Below, piece by piece: positions 26,101-32,189 of a stretch of DNA of 38,889 bases. How positions within the stretch are numbered: the first letter of the stretch is position 1; every line of letters begins with the position of its first letter. The notes under the pieces were generated by a model. That model saw only the letters and a program-made list of their open reading frames with translations, ran no database searches and was not told the origin of the DNA. The translations under genes were made by a program, and so were the position numbers. Origin of the DNA: Bacilli bacterium (GTDB taxonomy: Bacteria > Bacillota_I > Bacilli_A > RFN20 > CAG-826); the NCBI GenBank assembly GCA_017450325.1, contig JAFSVB010000127.1:1-38889 (forward strand). Reading direction: 5' to 3'.

Positions 26101-27344
26101 AGCTTCGTATCGGTTTCGTCGCAAGGATCAATGTCTTCTATTTTCGATTTTCCCTGCAATTCACAGACGAAATGCTCAAATCTACGCATAAAGGCGCGAA
26201 TCGTATCTTCTTCATAGAGGTCCGCGCGGTATTCCGCTTCCGCGAAATAACGGTTCCCATAACGGAAGAGCTCGATGGCCATTTTTTCCTTGCCATCCTT
26301 GGTCTGAACGACTTCCACGGGCACATCCTTGCCGTCAAGGTTCGCGTGATAGTAATAATCGCCTTGGTAGCTGAAAAGGTTCTCCGCGGATACGCCGAGC
26401 TCCGATACGACGTCGGAATAAGAATAGATGGAGTGGGATATCGTGTCCTTTTGCTGGTGGTCGACGCGCGTTAGGAGCTCCGCTACGGACCCTTCGCTTA
26501 GGTCACGCACGTAGAAGGGAAGTGTCTTTACGAACATGCCGAAGCTCTTTTTCGCCTTTTCGCTGCGGCCGTTATTGACCGTTAAGAAGAAGACCTCGTC
26601 TTGGAAGGTCGCCTGGCTTAAGGTCAACGCATAAGCCGCGAGGAAGAAAGAGGAGCGCCGGACGCCCTGTTTCTTGAGCGTTTTCTGGATATCTTCGTCC
26701 TTAATGGAAGGGAGTTCCACGCGAACGCGGCCATAACGCACCGCGTCTTCTTTCTTGTCTTCGGTCAGCGAAGAATCGACGTCGAGGCTTCCGAACGTGT
26801 CCACGAAATAGGCTTTGTGCTTCGCGAAGGATTTCTCGTCCGCGCGTGCTTTAGCCTTGTCTAAGGCATCGTCGATGCAGTCATAGCTTTCCGCCGGAAC
26901 AGCATCCTTGCCTTCATAGGCGGAGACGAATTCATCGAGATACATCTTCAGGGAGAAGCCATCCATCAGAATGTGATGGAAGTCGCTGAAGAGATAATCC
27001 CCTTCCGGCGTGGAAAGATAACGGATGCGGAAGAGGCGCTGATTCAGCAAGTCAAAATGCTGAACCAGTTCTTCGCGAGTAAGCTCGTTCAACGTTTCTT
27101 TAACGAGTTCAAAAGGCTCATCGACGATCGATTTGCCCACCTCTCCGTCTTTTCCCATGGAAAGGCGCATGTTGAGGTAAGGGTGGTTTTTAAGAATCGC
27201 TGATACGGCCTCTTTTGCCTTAGCGAAGTCTCCGTTTTTCCCAAGAGGAAGAAGCAAGGGCAAATTGTACGCCAAAGTAGGTTCCTGGCAGGAAAGGAAA
27301 ATGCCAAGTTCCTCTGGCGAAATGCGAACAAAGTTTCTGTCCAT
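20124..27344 (-). CDS. Nonribosomal peptide synthetase, C-A-T-C-A-T-reductase
   Basis: A 2,406-residue enzyme predicted to make an N-acylated dipeptide released as an aldehyde. C1 about 1-415 (HHILMDG 123-129), A1 about 420-910 (YTSGSTGKPKG near 578), T1 about 925-995 (Ser957 in GLTSIS, an atypical core), C2 about 1005-1415 (HHLASDG 1125-1131), A2 about 1425-1920, T2 about 1930-2005 (Ser1968 in LGGTSL), thioester reductase about 2040-2400 (TGSTGFLG; YINSK with Tyr2205 and Lys2209). A C domain at the N-terminus suggests an acyl starter. By-eye pocket residues read D-A-F-F-A-G-L-I-C for A1 (hydrophobic) and D-L-Q-T-D-G-G-V-S for A2 (unassigned). A GGAG site lies 9 bases before the ATG. No Sfp-type activating enzyme, thioesterase or exporter is adjacent. 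Placed 90 bases after metQ. Confidence 0.93.
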   Translation of the reverse strand: MDRNFVRISPEELGIFLSCQEPTLAYNLPLLLPLGKNGDFAKAKEAVSAILKNHPYLNMRLSMGKDGEVGKSIVDEPFELVKETLNELTREELVQHFDLLNQRLFRIRYLSTPEGDYLFSDFHHILMDGFSLKMYLDEFVSAYEGKDAVPAESYDCIDDALDKAKARADEKSFAKHKAYFVDTFGSLDVDSSLTEDKKEDAVRYGRVRVELPSIKDEDIQKTLKKQGVRRSSFFLAAYALTLSQATFQDEVFFLTVNNGRSEKAKKSFGMFVKTLPFYVRDLSEGSVAELLTRVDHQQKDTISHSIYSYSDVVSELGVSAENLFSYQGDYYYHANLDGKDVPVEVVQTKDGKEKMAIELFRYGNRYFAEAEYRADLYEEDTIRAFMRRFEHFVCELQGKSKIEDIDPCDETDTKLLLKFNEKDLTGYDLNRDLMTDIQIHIDERPDTLAFVAGENKVTYKEVGEISGKIADYLIQHGLKPNDVVSLLIKRTLDMPLSMIGAVMAGVGYQPLDPSYPDERLNFMITDAAAKLLIADRDLIDRITDYHGPVLFTDEIPSLPSLGLPRPQYRPEDLFIMLYTSGSTGKPKGVQLVRGNISAFMQYSRKEFNLKPGKKYFAYASFGFDASMFDVYNSSTAGMTLYVIDEEMRLDLARLAQYLNDNGITHGFMTTQVGRQFAEDYDCPSLEWLAVGGEKLVPVQPPRFRFSNLYGPTECTICITGFDVDGLYHRVPIGAGFPINKLYVLDKKMRPLPYGVPGYLYAAGPQVARGYLNRPEENKKAFIENPFEGGVWQKMYYTGDVVRFLKDGKVDFIGRKDGQVKIRGFRIEMSEVERVIRDFPGVKDATVNAYPAPSGGSFLAGYVVGDTELDLEAIKKFIGERKPPYMVPEAMMQLERIPLNQNSKVNKRALPVPTLQSSMAEVVPPEGEKEEKLFAVAKKVLGYDVSVTADLFNAGLTSISSIKFITLASDALGVDLSIGKLKENPTIRALCSLAGDAEEEVSETLEDYPLTATQEGIYVECLSHPTSTIYNIPLLYKLGKGVDLFRLESAIREAINAHPYLKGHLITDASGDVRMAPRLDAKVVVERLPKLEEPFKLTPYDLMKGPFYQARIYETEKGNFLFLDTHHLASDGTSLAVLMEDIDKAYHGAKIDPEKRDGFAIALKERKEATKEAKEAQKAHYASFLDGVDCVALPRKEYELPKEEKPLENDYDLKINKGDLQAFLKKNGMNLNGFFNAVFAFALAKWDGNEDALFTSIYSGRDSAAIARSVCMLVKTLPAYAKIDPNQSVVDFVKALSKQLEDSQQKTLYSFAEISHDFGVKADVMFAYQGDGFLPDSIGGEKAELIHLNGDEVKADFSVDCLEGPEAFRLHFEYPSNLFRVETTRYFARLFDTVAQGFLHANLLKEVPLIDETTAEEMDVYNQTDEPILWKTYLEAFEKQVELHPDKLAVMGIDEELTYKQFDERTNQIANALLKLGLGKDDKVVVMVPRIANGYVAREGVMKSGACFVPVDPAYPDERILYIIEDSEAKYVLTTRALCEAKKPTYGSVAFLILEDILANESKEPVHVKIDGDALAYCIFTSGSTGKPKGVMIEHHSLANYVSCTPHNLVAREYVESASVAASLASFSFDLSIQEEFIPLANGLSVMIASEDEILNPVALAKRMKKYGVDILTTTPSYVNNVLDIEEVMEAFRNLNVIDLGAESLPATILEKTHERGMKAIINNGYGPTEATVSCTMDTVTGTRITIGFPFNNVKTFIIDAEGRRLPFGAVGELLIGGQGVARGYVHRDDLTKEKFIDFHGVYSYRSGDLARINYDGRIEFFGRKDNQVKLRGLRVELDEIENAMQTFPGLNRAVVVVKETKEEGQFLVGYYLSKEPIEVGALKEHLGKTLTPYMIPKVFMHLETIPMTNNGKVNKKALPDPVVQKEEKRGVRLPRNETQQAIFDIFKHVLGVDELSIDDDFFDLGGTSLSASKVTMLALGKGLNISYSDVFDNPTVIDLAAMVNSTKKVEVEEKEVEAASEGLEHNCTEFVDDISKNIRKFRSILLTGSTGFLGIHVLHELLEHGEAKVYALVRGNKDINGLERLQGLLEYYFDDVFEEKISQRVRVVESDVTSEKLLEDLKDIEFDAIINCAAMVKHFSNSDAIERVNYGGVKNLIEVALAHKARLVQVSTLSVAGENVNGKFSKERRIHENEIFFGQSIDNKYINSKIKAEQAIIDAVNSRGLEGKIIRVGNLMGRARDGEFQVNSGTNNFMASIRAYKMLGVFPVSAADQTIDFSPIDEVAKTILILAETPKEYTIFHSANSHEVELGDVIAAMNDFGYPIAMVDDATFSATLSEFMKDESRNMDVSCLISYNSSDSLTREYILSDNAFTVKALYRLGYKWPITDANYLARSISSLSTLGFFE

Positions 27345-27434
27345 AATCGCGCTCCGAAAATGATTCTGCGGATAGTTTACCCGCGAACGCGCGAAAACGC
27401 CACCATCGTACGCGTAAGATGCGCGAGAAAGGCA

Positions 27435-28298
27435 TCAAGCCCCGATGAGATTTTCGTAATGATAGACGACCGACTCGCCAAACGTGTTCGCGATATAGTC
27501 CTGCACCGCTTTGGAGGCGAACGCATCGACGAGGGCGATGGTCTTCGGCGAGTTCGCGTTCGATGGCTTCACGGCGACGCCGTTAGCGCGAAGCGATAGC
27601 GTTGCCACGGTGACTTTCTCGCCAAAGACGATGCGCTTGGCGTAGTCGTCCCCTAAGCCCGCAAGAGCGGTGTTGCCCGGGAGGATGCCGAACTGGTATT
27701 CCGGAAGCGTCGCGGCAAGGAGCGATTCTTGGATGCAGGTGATCGTGCAGTCCTTGTAGTCGTCCGCGAAGGTCACAAACGAGTTCGGCTTGGCGACATC
27801 GAAGTTCGTAAACTGCCCTTCCGCGTCGTAGCACTTGTCGGAAATTCCCTGCAAAACGCCATTATCTTTGAGCAAAAGCAATGCGCGTTCGATGTTGGAC
27901 ACATCGTTGACAATCTCGATTTTGTCGCCGTTAGCAAGCGTCTTGTGATCTAAGTTCGACGCATAGAGGCAAAGCTTCTCAAAATGGGCTTTCACGACCA
28001 TCTTGAGGGCGCCGGATTCTCCCGCGTCCTTGTTATAGGTCTCAAGGTAGGGCAAATGCTGGAAATAATTCGCGTCGTATTCGCCCCGAGCGACCGCGGC
28101 GTTTTGCTGGGTCCATTCCAGGACGCTTACTTTTAGGTCATAGCCCTTCTCTTTCAGGACGGGCTTCACGGCTTCGTTCAAAATCTTCGCATGGGGAAGC
28201 TCAGATGCGCAGATGGTGATGGTCGACTCGGAATTGCCGCAGGAAGCAAGGCTGCCCGCGAAGCAGAGGAACGGAAGTAGGAACAACGTCTTTTTCAT
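27435..28298 (-). CDS. metQ: Methionine ABC transporter substrate-binding lipoprotein
   Basis: Binds methionine outside the membrane and feeds it to MetI. The 287-residue protein has a lipoprotein signal ending in LASCG, so it is lipid-anchored, and NlpA-family features: ITICASELPHAKIL, the conserved DANYFQHLPYLETY, and NVSNIERALLLL-like central helices. Length and gene order fit the family. An AAAGGAG site lies 8 bases before the ATG. It overlaps metI by 4 bases. The 90 bases between its stop and the NRPS start show no stem followed by a T-tract, so readthrough into the NRPS is plausible. Confidence 0.92.
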   Translation of the reverse strand: MKKTLFLLPFLCFAGSLASCGNSESTITICASELPHAKILNEAVKPVLKEKGYDLKVSVLEWTQQNAAVARGEYDANYFQHLPYLETYNKDAGESGALKMVVKAHFEKLCLYASNLDHKTLANGDKIEIVNDVSNIERALLLLKDNGVLQGISDKCYDAEGQFTNFDVAKPNSFVTFADDYKDCTITCIQESLLAATLPEYQFGILPGNTALAGLGDDYAKRIVFGEKVTVATLSLRANGVAVKPSNANSPKTIALVDAFASKAVQDYIANTFGESVVYHYENLIGA

Positions 28299-28966
28299 TT
28301 TGCGATTCTCCTTTTATCTGTCTTTTTCGATAATCTTAGGCCGATTTCCTGGATGGCCTGCACCACGACGACGATCAAGGCCAAGATGACCCAAATCTCC
28401 GGGCGTGAGAGGTAATTCATCGGATGGGTGTGGTAAATGCTATAGGCACGCGCGATGAGTCCGCCAGCGGCGAAATCATAGGCAAACGCGGTATAACCGA
28501 GGATGGAGATGGTCGATAACGACGCTCCGAGGATGAGGGAGGGACGCGCTTCGCGCAAGAGGACCTTCGTCACGATTTGGAACGAAGAAGCCCCCATGGA
28601 CTTCGCCGCTTCCACCACGCCTTGGTCGACTTCATTGAGCGAGGTTTCCACCACGCGTCCGACATAGGCGAAGGAAGCGAAGAAGAGCGGGATGATCATC
28701 GCGTACCATTCCCCTGTCGCCCGACCGAAGACCGAGCGGGTCAAGGGGATGAGGATGATGATGAGGATGAGGCAAGGCACGGAGCGAAGGATGTTGACGA
28801 TGAGGCCGACGATGAAATTCACGACCTTGTTTGGGTGGAGGCCCTTCTTGCCCGTCATATAAAGCAAGATGCCTAAGGGAAGCCCTACGAGATAGGCCAA
28901 GATGGAGGCGATGATGGTCATGCCGACCGTCTCAGCGAGGGCGATGAAGAACTCATTCCATTCCAA
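28295..28966 (-). CDS. metI: Methionine ABC transporter permease
   Basis: A 223-residue membrane protein with five to six transmembrane segments and the EAA loop motif that contacts the ATPase (VEAAKSMGASSFQIVTKVLL). The sequence matches the MetI family throughout (VGLPLGILLYMTGKKG and SILGYTAFAYDFAAGGL). The start is a TTG at 28966, 9 bases after AGGAGG; the nearby ATG codons are out of frame. It overlaps metN by 14 bases and metQ by 4, so translation is coupled. Confidence 0.92.
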   Translation of the reverse strand: MEWNEFFIALAETVGMTIIASILAYLVGLPLGILLYMTGKKGLHPNKVVNFIVGLIVNILRSVPCLILIIILIPLTRSVFGRATGEWYAMIIPLFFASFAYVGRVVETSLNEVDQGVVEAAKSMGASSFQIVTKVLLREARPSLILGASLSTISILGYTAFAYDFAAGGLIARAYSIYHTHPMNYLSRPEIWVILALIVVVVQAIQEIGLRLSKKTDKRRIAK

Positions 28967-29948
28967 GGGACTTCACCTCCTCGAACTCCACGTGATGCAA
29001 CGTGAGGTATTTCGCTAGTTTTTCGCGGTCCGCGATTTCCTTGGGCCGCTTGATGACCGTCTGCCCATAGACTTTGCCATCGATGACTTTGGTGGAGGCA
29101 TAGACGACCGACACCAGAATGGAACAATGCTGAACGATGTTGGCGATGATCGGCTCGTCGGCGTTGCCGTCGAAGAGCAAGCGGATAAAATGGTGCTCGT
29201 TCAAAGCGGTATGGACTTGATCGGCATAGATGAGGGAACGGGCGATTTCCGTTTTCGGATTGAGGAATACGTCCGACATCTCCCCCACTTCCACAAGGTG
29301 CGCCTTATCGAGGATCGCCACCTTATTGCAGATGGACTCGATGACGCCGAGCTGGTGGGAGATCATGACGATGGTGATGCCGAGTTCCTTGTTGAGCGAC
29401 TTCAGCAAGGACAAGATCGACTGCGTCGTCTCGGGGTCGAGTGCGCTAGTGGCTTCGTCGCTTAGGATGACTTCTGGCTCCAAGGCGAGGGCCCTGGCGA
29501 TGGCGACGCGCTGCTTCTGCCCACCGCTAAGGGTGGAAGGGTAGGCGGAGGCATATTCGGCGAGGCCGACGCGTTCAAGGCATTGCCGTGCCTTTTGTTT
29601 CCTAGTCGCGCGGTCTTTGACCTTGGCAAACTCCAAAGCGAGTTCGACATTGCCCAGGACATCGCGTTGGTCCAACAAGTTAAATTGCTGAAAAATCATC
29701 GCAATTTTGGCACGCTTTTGTTTTTCAATGCGTTTTGTGGCAGAACAAAGAAGCTCGCCTTGATAATAGATTTCTCCGCTATCTGGAATCTCCAGCCCAT
29801 TGATGCAACGCACCAATGTGGACTTCCCTGCCCCCGATAGACCGAGCACGCCAAAGACGTCCCCTTTCTCGATGTCCAAGGAAATACCATCGAGAACGGG
29901 TTTCCCGTCAAACGACTTGCATAGGTTTTCGATTTTGATTTCGGGCAT
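28953..29948 (-). CDS. metN: Methionine ABC transporter ATP-binding protein
   Basis: The cytosolic ATPase of methionine import, 331 residues. Walker A GLSGAGKSTLV, Q-loop FQQFNLL, signature LSGGQKQRVAIARAL, Walker B VILSDEATSALDP and the switch His in VMISHQ are all present. The C-terminal NIL/ACT-like domain from about residue 255, which binds methionine and inhibits transport in the family, is intact. The start at MPEIKIEN is preferred to a GTG at 29963 because AAGGAGG lies directly upstream. First gene of the metNIQ operon, controlled by the T-box leader. Confidence 0.95.
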   Translation of the reverse strand: MPEIKIENLCKSFDGKPVLDGISLDIEKGDVFGVLGLSGAGKSTLVRCINGLEIPDSGEIYYQGELLCSATKRIEKQKRAKIAMIFQQFNLLDQRDVLGNVELALEFAKVKDRATRKQKARQCLERVGLAEYASAYPSTLSGGQKQRVAIARALALEPEVILSDEATSALDPETTQSILSLLKSLNKELGITIVMISHQLGVIESICNKVAILDKAHLVEVGEMSDVFLNPKTEIARSLIYADQVHTALNEHHFIRLLFDGNADEPIIANIVQHCSILVSVVYASTKVIDGKVYGQTVIKRPKEIADREKLAKYLTLHHVEFEEVKSLGME

Positions 29949-29976
29949 GTCCCTCCTTTCCACAAGGAGGGTAAAT

Positions 29977-30240
29977 AAAACGCCTCTCCTCGCATATCCA
30001 AGGACGAGACGCGCATTCCCGTGTTACCACCTTGATTCGCCCTCACGTCACCATGAAAGCCTTATGGGGTACGCCAAATAGAGATACCCTCGCGCGATAA
30101 CGGGCGCAACCGGTCTAAACTACATATCGCCTAGACGGCTCCAGGGCCATGTTCGGTCCGCCTTTGCCTATCCCCTTCCAGCCGATGGGGGACTCTCTCT
30201 TAGGCCAGGGTTGGACGTACTCTTCCCTTTCGTTGCCGAT
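29977..30240 (-). promoter_or_regulatory. T-box riboswitch leader, methionine-type
   Basis: On the minus strand, in order: the stem I opening motif GGGAAGAGTACG, the AGAGAG bulge motif, the GGCTGGAA distal loop, a specifier region GAACATGGCCC in which ATG (Met) is in specifier position, and the T-box AAGGTGGTAACACGGGA (30018-30034). The antiterminator tail TCGTCCTT and the terminator follow, with arms AGGACGAGACGCG and CGCCTCTCCT (29981-30013) and a T-rich end. Uncharged tRNA-Met should pair with the specifier and T-box, form the antiterminator and turn on metNIQ, and perhaps the NRPS beyond. Confidence 0.93.
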
Positions 30241-30246
30241 GGCGAA

Positions 30247-30274
30247 ATATTAGACCACCATGAGTCTTTGTCAA
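30247..30274 (-). promoter_or_regulatory. Promoter of the T-box/metNIQ transcript
   Basis: TTGACA (30269-30274, perfect) and TAATAT (30247-30252) with a 16-base spacer on the minus strand. Transcription would begin near 30240, just before the T-box stem I. Confidence 0.85.
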
Positions 30275-30277
30275 CCA

Positions 30278-30310
30278 TTTTGATCAAAAACAAAGGAGGC
30301 ATATGCCTCC
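30278..30310 (-). terminator. Terminator of the alarmone/partner-switch operon
   Basis: GGAGGC-ATAT-GCCTCC (30295-30310) forms a perfect hairpin followed on the minus strand by TTTGTTTTT. It is 8 bases after the PP2C-kinase stop. A second palindrome, TTTTGATCAAAA (30278-30289), follows it and sits just upstream of the met promoter. Confidence 0.88.
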
Positions 30311-30317
30311 CCTGTCT

Positions 30318-32189
30318 TTAGAAGTTGCGTTTTTTAATCAGCGTCAGGACATTGTGCCCGTCGACGTATTCGTATTCGACGGCATCCATGATGTTCTTGA
30401 CCATGTAGATGCCAAGCCCGCCGACCTCGCGTTCATCGCTGTTTGCATTGATCTTTGGATCGGCGCGTTCTAACGGGTTGAAGGGCCTTCCGGAATCGCG
30501 GAAGACGAAACTGATGTGATCTTGGTCGTTCGAGAGGGTGACCTCGACGACGCCATTGTCCTTATAGGCATATTTCGCGACGTTGACGAAGACTTCTTCC
30601 AAAGCGGTGTTGATCATGATGATGTCGCGTTTGGAGAAGTTGAGGATCTCGAGGAGGCTCGAGGAATAGTTGAAGAGGTTGTCGAGCTCAGCGGTATCCG
30701 CGGGGAAGGTCCTCGAGGCGGTGATGATCGCTCCCTTGCGGTACTCGACCATCAAGATGGTGATGTCATCGAATTGCTCGACGCCGCCACCAAAGGCCGT
30801 CAATTCCTCCCTGAGTTCAGGGATGAAGTCCCTCGGGGCGTCAGAGGCGTGGGCTTGGGTGAACTCAAGCAGGCGCTGCTCACCAAAAAGCCCATTGCTG
30901 GTATCGTGGGCTTCCGTGACGCCGTCGGTATAAAGGATGATCTTGTCCCCCTGCTTCAGCTTGATGGAGGTTTCCTTATAACGGGCCATCTCGATACCAC
31001 CAAGGATGACGCCATGGCGAGCCGTGAGGTATTGTGCCTTGCCCTCGGAGATGATGAGCGGGCTATTATGGCCGGCGTTGGAGAAGCGAAGCTCGCCCGT
31101 GACGGTGTCGAGGATACCAAACCAGCAGGTGACGAACATGGAGGCGTCGTTATTCGCGCAAAGGGCGACGTTACTGCGCTCTAGGATGGTCGCGGTATCC
31201 GCGTGCAAGGACGTTGCAAGAGACTTGATGAGCGCTTCGGTCTTCATCATGAACAAGGCGGCGGGAACGCCTTTGCCCGAGACGTCGGCGATGACGAAGG
31301 CAATGTGCGTGTCATCGATGAAGAAATAGTCATAGAAGTCGCCACCGACTTCTTTCGCAGGATCCATGATCGCAAAGACGCCCTCGCGGTCATTATCGGG
31401 GAACTTCGTCGGCAAAACGGAGGCTTGAATGGCTCGGGCGACTTCGAGTTCGCCCTGGATTTTCTGGTTCTGCTTGGCGACGGAAACTTCGTCTTGAAGC
31501 AACTTGAAGGAGCGGCCAGAAAGAGCAAAGCAGATAAAGGAGATGATGGTGAGGGTGGCCGCGCGCGGTAAGTAATAATAGAGGAAGGCGGTCAAATAGC
31601 GATTGTTTCCATTGGCCCGTTGCTCCGCTAAATAGGCGACCCGTTGCTCAAAAGTCACATCGCTTACTTTGAATGTTTCGCCGCCGATGGTTACTTCCCT
31701 AGCGGCATCCATCAAGTTGGCGTCCCATTCGCCATAGAGCATGCCGAGATAAAGGGCGAGGAACATGAGCACGAGCACAATCCCGAAGACGATGGATGTC
31801 GTTCGAGGACGGAAATAATGGTTCGCAAGAATCAAGCAAATCGCCCAGCCAAGCAGCGTGTGCTTTGGCAACAGGATGTTGAGCGCGAACATGACGAGGA
31901 TGTACTGGATAAGCAAGAAGTACTTGAATCCAGGGTAGGCGATGTATTTCGTCCTTTGCCAAATCAACGTCGAAAGCAAGGCGACAATCATGATGGGGAA
32001 CGAGACATAGACGTTGAGCAATACCTTTGGTCCCGCCTTAAATAGCCCTGTCGCATAAGCGATGATCAATATTATTAGCAGGATCGCCGTAGCCAAAGAG
32101 CCTTTGATTAACGCTTTGTTCGCGTCGATTTCATTCTTGCGCAAGATATCCTTGTCGACTTCGACGCGCAGGTCTCTAATAGGTGCCAT
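30318..32189 (-). CDS. Membrane PP2C (SpoIIE-type) phosphatase fused to an RsbW-like kinase
   Basis: A second partner-switching fusion, 623 residues, with a different sensor. About six transmembrane segments in residues 30-225 with one external loop (about 155-200), a short coiled linker (228-255), PP2C about 255-483, HATPase about 490-620. The PP2C metal Asp residues are D284 (EVGGD), D302 (ADVSGKG), D422 (YTDG) and D474/D475. Kinase motifs are E531/E532/N536, D565-G567 and GGLG 590-593. Start set by GGGAGG. It overlaps the preceding gene by one base (TAATG). Expected substrates are the STAS protein at 35.0 kb and perhaps the STAS domain of the upstream fusion. Confidence 0.9.
   Translation of the reverse strand: MAPIRDLRVEVDKDILRKNEIDANKALIKGSLATAILLIILIIAYATGLFKAGPKVLLNVYVSFPIMIVALLSTLIWQRTKYIAYPGFKYFLLIQYILVMFALNILLPKHTLLGWAICLILANHYFRPRTTSIVFGIVLVLMFLALYLGMLYGEWDANLMDAAREVTIGGETFKVSDVTFEQRVAYLAEQRANGNNRYLTAFLYYYLPRAATLTIISFICFALSGRSFKLLQDEVSVAKQNQKIQGELEVARAIQASVLPTKFPDNDREGVFAIMDPAKEVGGDFYDYFFIDDTHIAFVIADVSGKGVPAALFMMKTEALIKSLATSLHADTATILERSNVALCANNDASMFVTCWFGILDTVTGELRFSNAGHNSPLIISEGKAQYLTARHGVILGGIEMARYKETSIKLKQGDKIILYTDGVTEAHDTSNGLFGEQRLLEFTQAHASDAPRDFIPELREELTAFGGGVEQFDDITILMVEYRKGAIITASRTFPADTAELDNLFNYSSSLLEILNFSKRDIIMINTALEEVFVNVAKYAYKDNGVVEVTLSNDQDHISFVFRDSGRPFNPLERADPKINANSDEREVGGLGIYMVKNIMDAVEYEYVDGHNVLTLIKKRNF

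Noticed and set aside
29949-29963. GTG start for MetN at 29963
   Set aside because: It has no ribosome site, while the ATG at 29948 follows AAGGAGG and matches the family N-terminus.
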